64,000 nt of DNA from NCBI GenBank assembly GCA_049487715.1, contig CP150572.1, positions 1 to 64,000 on the forward strand, written 5' to 3'. A program made the translations under genes and the position numbers. Positions 61,144 to 64,000 of the stretch are shown in pieces (position 1 is the first letter of the stretch; each line of letters opens with the position of its first letter). The notes below the pieces were generated by a model. The model was not told the origin of the DNA. It made no database searches and saw only the letters and a program-made list of their open reading frames with translations. This DNA is from Pycnococcus provasolii (Eukaryota > Chlorophyta > Pseudoscourfieldiophyceae > Pseudoscourfieldiales).

Positions 61144-62287
61144 AGTTTAATAAAAAAACAGGGAGGAAATAAAAATAAAAATATACAAAAAAACAACACA
61201 GCACAGCACAAACCGTGTGTTTGTGTGTTGTGTTGTGTTGCTTTGTGCTGCGGACGTCAACCAAGCTACCTTAAGCAACACTGCGTGGAAAGCTAGCTTA
61301 AGGAGAGGAGGACGAGCACAAAGTGAGGGCAATATTGGGCCGAGGCACAGGACACGCCGCAGCACAAGGAACAGGCCTGGGACCCGCGGAGAACCCTACC
61401 CTTCATCAGGTGCCAGGGGGACCCCGACGACGACGACAGAAGACGACGACGACGCCCGAGAGGCGGACGACAGAAGTCGTTGGGAGTTGGGATCACCCCC
61501 CCTACAGCCCTTCCTACCCTCTCTTGAGCCAACTACTCGATGATGAGGTCCCTCGCCAATACCTCCTCGAGGGTGGCCACGCACGCCTCTTCCACCTTTC
61601 CACGAACTCTCCCGGGGAACACAAGCATGAAGCAACAGGGGACCCAAAAGCAGGGTTGGCGCAGGAGGGTGACTAACCTTAGTCTATCGTAGGAGCCAAC
61701 CGGCCTCTTGCTACGAGGGACTATCGTAGGATACTGGTCTTGGTGTCGACCTGTGTGTACTTACTGCGGTGTAGTTGAACGGTTTCCACGCCGGTTTCCT
61801 GCTATCCAGCTCCAGACTTCCAGAGGCCTCTCGCGAACCTCTCTCGCCCTATTGTAGGTCGACGAGAGCAAACGAGAGCATCAGGCCCGGAGGCCCCATA
61901 TGCATGAGACACAACCTCAGGTCCAACCAGCAAGGCAAAGCACGCAACAAACACGCAAAAGGATGGACGATACTCATAGAATAGACGAGGCACCATCGGC
62001 GAAGCACGCACGCACGCATGCATGCGTGATGTCACTCCCAAGTCCCAGGAAGGTTAGTAAGGAGCACGGTGCGTCGTATCCTATCACCTGATAGGGAAGG
62101 GAGCACACATGTACCTCGTAATAGGTAGAAGAGAGCCTCGAGGGTTAGGGTAGTAGGAAGTAGGTTAGTGCTAGCTAGGGTTAGGGTTCCCCTTCAGCTC
62201 GGCGGATTTTCAAACCCTCTCCCAGGAGGTAGTTTGCCGCGTTGCCCAGACCAGTTCTCCGGTGCTCATACGACACACAACAGCAAC
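61144..62287. promoter_or_regulatory. Divergent promoter of dynein and MinE genes
   Basis: A 1.1-kb space with GAC-rich simple sequence (61425-61460). TTAGGG-oriented telomere-like motifs lie at 62141-62150 and 62171-62188, about 100-150 bp upstream of the MinE ATG. No other gene recognised. Confidence 0.5.
62141..62188 (+). promoter_or_regulatory. Telomere-like motifs (TTAGGG orientation)
   Basis: GGGTTAGGGTAG and TAGGGTTAGGGTT, opposite in orientation to most other copies, about 100 bp before the MinE start. Confidence 0.5.
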
Positions 62288-63421
62288 ATGCCCGTGTCCA
62301 TGTCCGTCGTTCGTCCTTCCGCCATAGGTGCCCGTCGTCGTCATTACAGGGATTGCCGTCGTCGTCACTGCCGGCGCTCGCTGCCCCTGGCTCTCTCGTC
62401 CTCCCCGTCGTCGTCGTCTCCGTCGCCCTCAGGGTCGCTTGTGGAGCCGGCGGGATTCCGCTCCAAGCTGCGCACGGCACTCACGATCCTGTTCAGTGAA
62501 ACGGGCGACCCCAACGACAGGGAAGCAGCGCCGTCGCCGTCGCCCAGAGACGTCGCCAAAGACAGGCTCAGATGCACGCTCACCTTCGACCGATCGGACG
62601 CCATGCCCGGGGAATTCGACACCAACCTCGACGCATCCGCGCTCGACGTGCTCTCAGAACGTGTGCAAAGCGTCATGAGCGAATTCGTCGAACTGCCCAT
62701 GGACGGAAACCCGCTCGTCGACGTCAAACAGCGTGTCGAAGGAAACAGGAAAGTTTACAGCCTCAGCTTTCGCGTCGCGCGAGTCAAGCCGAACGTCGAC
62801 GCGGGACTGCGAGAACTAGGGGAAGAGCAAGTATGGAGCGAGGCGATGAGCGCGCCCAAAGACCCAAGCGCGGACGAACTGCCCGCGAGGTTCAGGGACG
62901 CCGTCGTCAGCTGGGACGACGAACCTGTCGTCGCCGAAGCGGCGACGCCTCTGCCCGCGCAAGAGGCGAGGGCAAGAGCCACGAAGCCTGCTAGCACGCA
63001 GCGAAGGAGCATTCGAACGCCGCCACCACGCATGAGGTCGACGCAAAGCCGAGACTCGCTTGAGCAGGAATTGTGGGGCGACTTTGCGCGACCGAGGTCA
63101 AGCGGACCGCTCAGCGCCGTCGGAGGGCTGCCAGGCGCGCTATCAGCCATCGCCGCGGGCTTGGCTGCGTACTCGCTCGTTGCAGGCGGCATATCAGGAG
63201 GAGGGTTCAGGTGGTTCAGGGGAGGGAACACATCCGGAAATACCGCATCAACAACCCCGTCGAACCTGCCCGTGACTGTCATCTCCGAGCGCACCGTGCC
63301 AAAGTCCAAGGCACAGCCTGCACCTCAGGAGGAGCAAAATCTGTCGCGGCGCGAGAGGCGCCAACAACGTGCCGAGGCGAGACGTGCGGCACGTGAAGCC
63401 GCGCGTGCCGCATCGGAATGA
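62288..63421 (+). CDS. minE: Plastid division-site regulator MinE
   Basis: A 377-residue protein from the ATG at 62288. The first about 60 residues are Arg/Ser/His-rich with no acids, a plastid transit peptide. Residues about 70-190 match MinE: FRSKLRTALTILF (amphipathic, membrane or MinD contact), AKDRLRCTLTFDRSDAM, where bacterial MinE has AKDRLKLVL.YDR, then VMSEFVEL, and a final SLSFRVARVKPN strand. MinE with MinD restricts FtsZ ring placement; in chloroplasts it ensures mid-plastid division. The remaining 190 residues are an extension absent from bacterial and plant MinE: a low-complexity linker, a Gly-rich hydrophobic segment (GLPGALSAIAAGLAAYSLVA) and a basic helical tail (SRRERRQQRAEARRAAREAA). 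Plant MinE is about 230 aa. Confidence 0.8.
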   Translation: MPVSMSVVRPSAIGARRRHYRDCRRRHCRRSLPLALSSSPSSSSPSPSGSLVEPAGFRSKLRTALTILFSETGDPNDREAAPSPSPRDVAKDRLRCTLTFDRSDAMPGEFDTNLDASALDVLSERVQSVMSEFVELPMDGNPLVDVKQRVEGNRKVYSLSFRVARVKPNVDAGLRELGEEQVWSEAMSAPKDPSADELPARFRDAVVSWDDEPVVAEAATPLPAQEARARATKPASTQRRSIRTPPPRMRSTQSRDSLEQELWGDFARPRSSGPLSAVGGLPGALSAIAAGLAAYSLVAGGISGGGFRWFRGGNTSGNTASTTPSNLPVTVISERTVPKSKAQPAPQEEQNLSRRERRQQRAEARRAAREAARAASE

Positions 63422-63599
63422 CGAGTTGGGCGTGCAGCAGGAGTGGCGCGAAGTTGCGGAGATGCGTGGGGCTTGATTTTTTTTTTCTTTCGTTTTTTTG
63501 TTGTAACGAGCAAAACATGGTTTTCGATGTCTTTGATGAAATTGTGGCGGTGGTGGTGAATGGCACGTGCAAATTCTTTCTATCGTAGTATAGGATACA

Positions 63600-63632
63600 T
63601 AACTATAATATATATAAATATATATATACATC
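63600..63632. repeat. AT-rich dinucleotide run
   Basis: ATATATAAATATATATATAC-like run in the 3' space between the convergent MinE and partial gene, immediately after the latter's stop. Confidence 0.6.
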
Positions 63633-64000
63633 AAGAAGTTGCCGTCTTGTTGTCCGCAATGGTTGTCGAAGTGTCAAAGGGTGGTGGTGGTGACGACTTT
63701 GCGGCGGAGAAGCGATGCTTGCGCCGCAGCGGCTTGCCGTCGACATAGAGCGGCACGCCAGGACGAGCACCTCCCGGGCGTGGCCAAGCGATGCGTATCG
63801 GATCTGCATAGATGCAGCGCCACGAGCCGGTGTCACATTCGTCGAACATCGAAGAATCGGCAATTTTCTCGCCGTTGTCGTCACCTTTCACCGCCTTTCG
63901 CTCGCGCATCTCATGAGCTGGAGCATCCACCATCAGCTTCACGATGTCGCGCGCCATCTCCGGACAGAGACGCGCCGTGACGCTCGTCGAGTGACAGAGC
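63631..64000 (-). CDS. C-terminal part of an unrecognised protein (runs off window)
   Basis: The frame is open from the window edge to a stop at 63631 and gives 122 visible residues. It begins LCHSTSVTARLCPEMARD, followed by IVKLMVDAPAHEMRERKA, a linker, then CDTGSWRCIYADPIRIAW and PGGARPGVPLYVDGKPLRRK. The strongly patterned first and third segments look like conserved protein, and the composition fits coding DNA. I do not recognise the family. The start lies beyond 64000. Confidence 0.65.
   Translation of the reverse strand, partial: LCHSTSVTARLCPEMARDIVKLMVDAPAHEMRERKAVKGDDNGEKIADSSMFDECDTGSWRCIYADPIRIAWPRPGGARPGVPLYVDGKPLRRKHRFSAAKSSPPPPFDTSTTIADNKTATS

Noticed and set aside
59752-61296. 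A 514-codon plus-strand frame
   Set aside because: Also antisense to the dynein N-terminal exon; no family features.
1-64000. Bacterial operons, CRISPR arrays, prophage or plasmid features
   Set aside because: Telomere, introns, GT-AG splicing and exclusively eukaryotic proteins show this is nuclear eukaryotic DNA.

Overview
This window is one end of a nuclear chromosome of a unicellular photosynthetic eukaryote, most likely a chlorophyte (prasinophyte-grade) green alga. It starts with about 28 perfect CCCTAA units, so the left edge is a real telomere with TTAGGG-type repeats. The evidence for a green alga is a plant-type plastid starch synthase, plastid-targeted proteins (MinE, DHDPS, a DUF1995 protein, a lumenal Tat substrate), a telomere-binding-like protein with the plant arrangement of ubiquitin-like domain plus Myb telobox, and TGTAA motifs just after several stop codons, which is the green-algal poly(A) signal. 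An axonemal dynein heavy chain and a CFAP210-like protein show that cilia genes are present. The genes are compact and GC-rich, use the standard code, and have few, short introns whose donors are mostly GTACG, GTATG or GTAAG.

Layout. 1-1.6 kb: terminal telomere, degenerate repeats, subtelomeric hairpin motifs, an internal telomeric array with a 10-copy 12-bp variant, and a short inverted telomeric motif. 1.7-2.3 kb: a broken BspA/DUF285 repeat gene. 2.3-6.0 kb: an AT-richer zone without recognisable genes but with unusual composite splice-like sites on the minus strand. From 6 kb to the end the DNA is densely coding: MOZART-like, AP-1 mu, starch synthase, eIF2B-gamma, DHDPS, GNAT, plastid alpha/beta hydrolase, lumenal protein, V-ATPase a, a GPR180/TMEM145-like receptor, an EGLN-like dioxygenase, DUF1995 protein, TRF-like Myb protein, SRP72, Kv channel, SWIB protein, a zinc-finger membrane protein, COMMD protein, cyclic-nucleotide-binding protein, EF-hand protein, CFAP210-like, LRR protein, a PD-(D/E)XK-like protein, an outer-arm-type dynein heavy chain (13.9 kb), plastid MinE, and a partial unknown gene.

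Gene pairs are mostly convergent with very short 3' gaps or divergent across roughly 0.4-1.3 kb. Most divergent or promoter spaces carry G-rich runs and short telomere-like CCCTAA motifs. The window also encodes a candidate protein that could bind such motifs. The other notable structure is a recent, rearranged duplicate of a dynein exon fragment about 12.5 kb from its source. I see no intact transposon, tRNA or rRNA gene, CRISPR array or virus-like gene.
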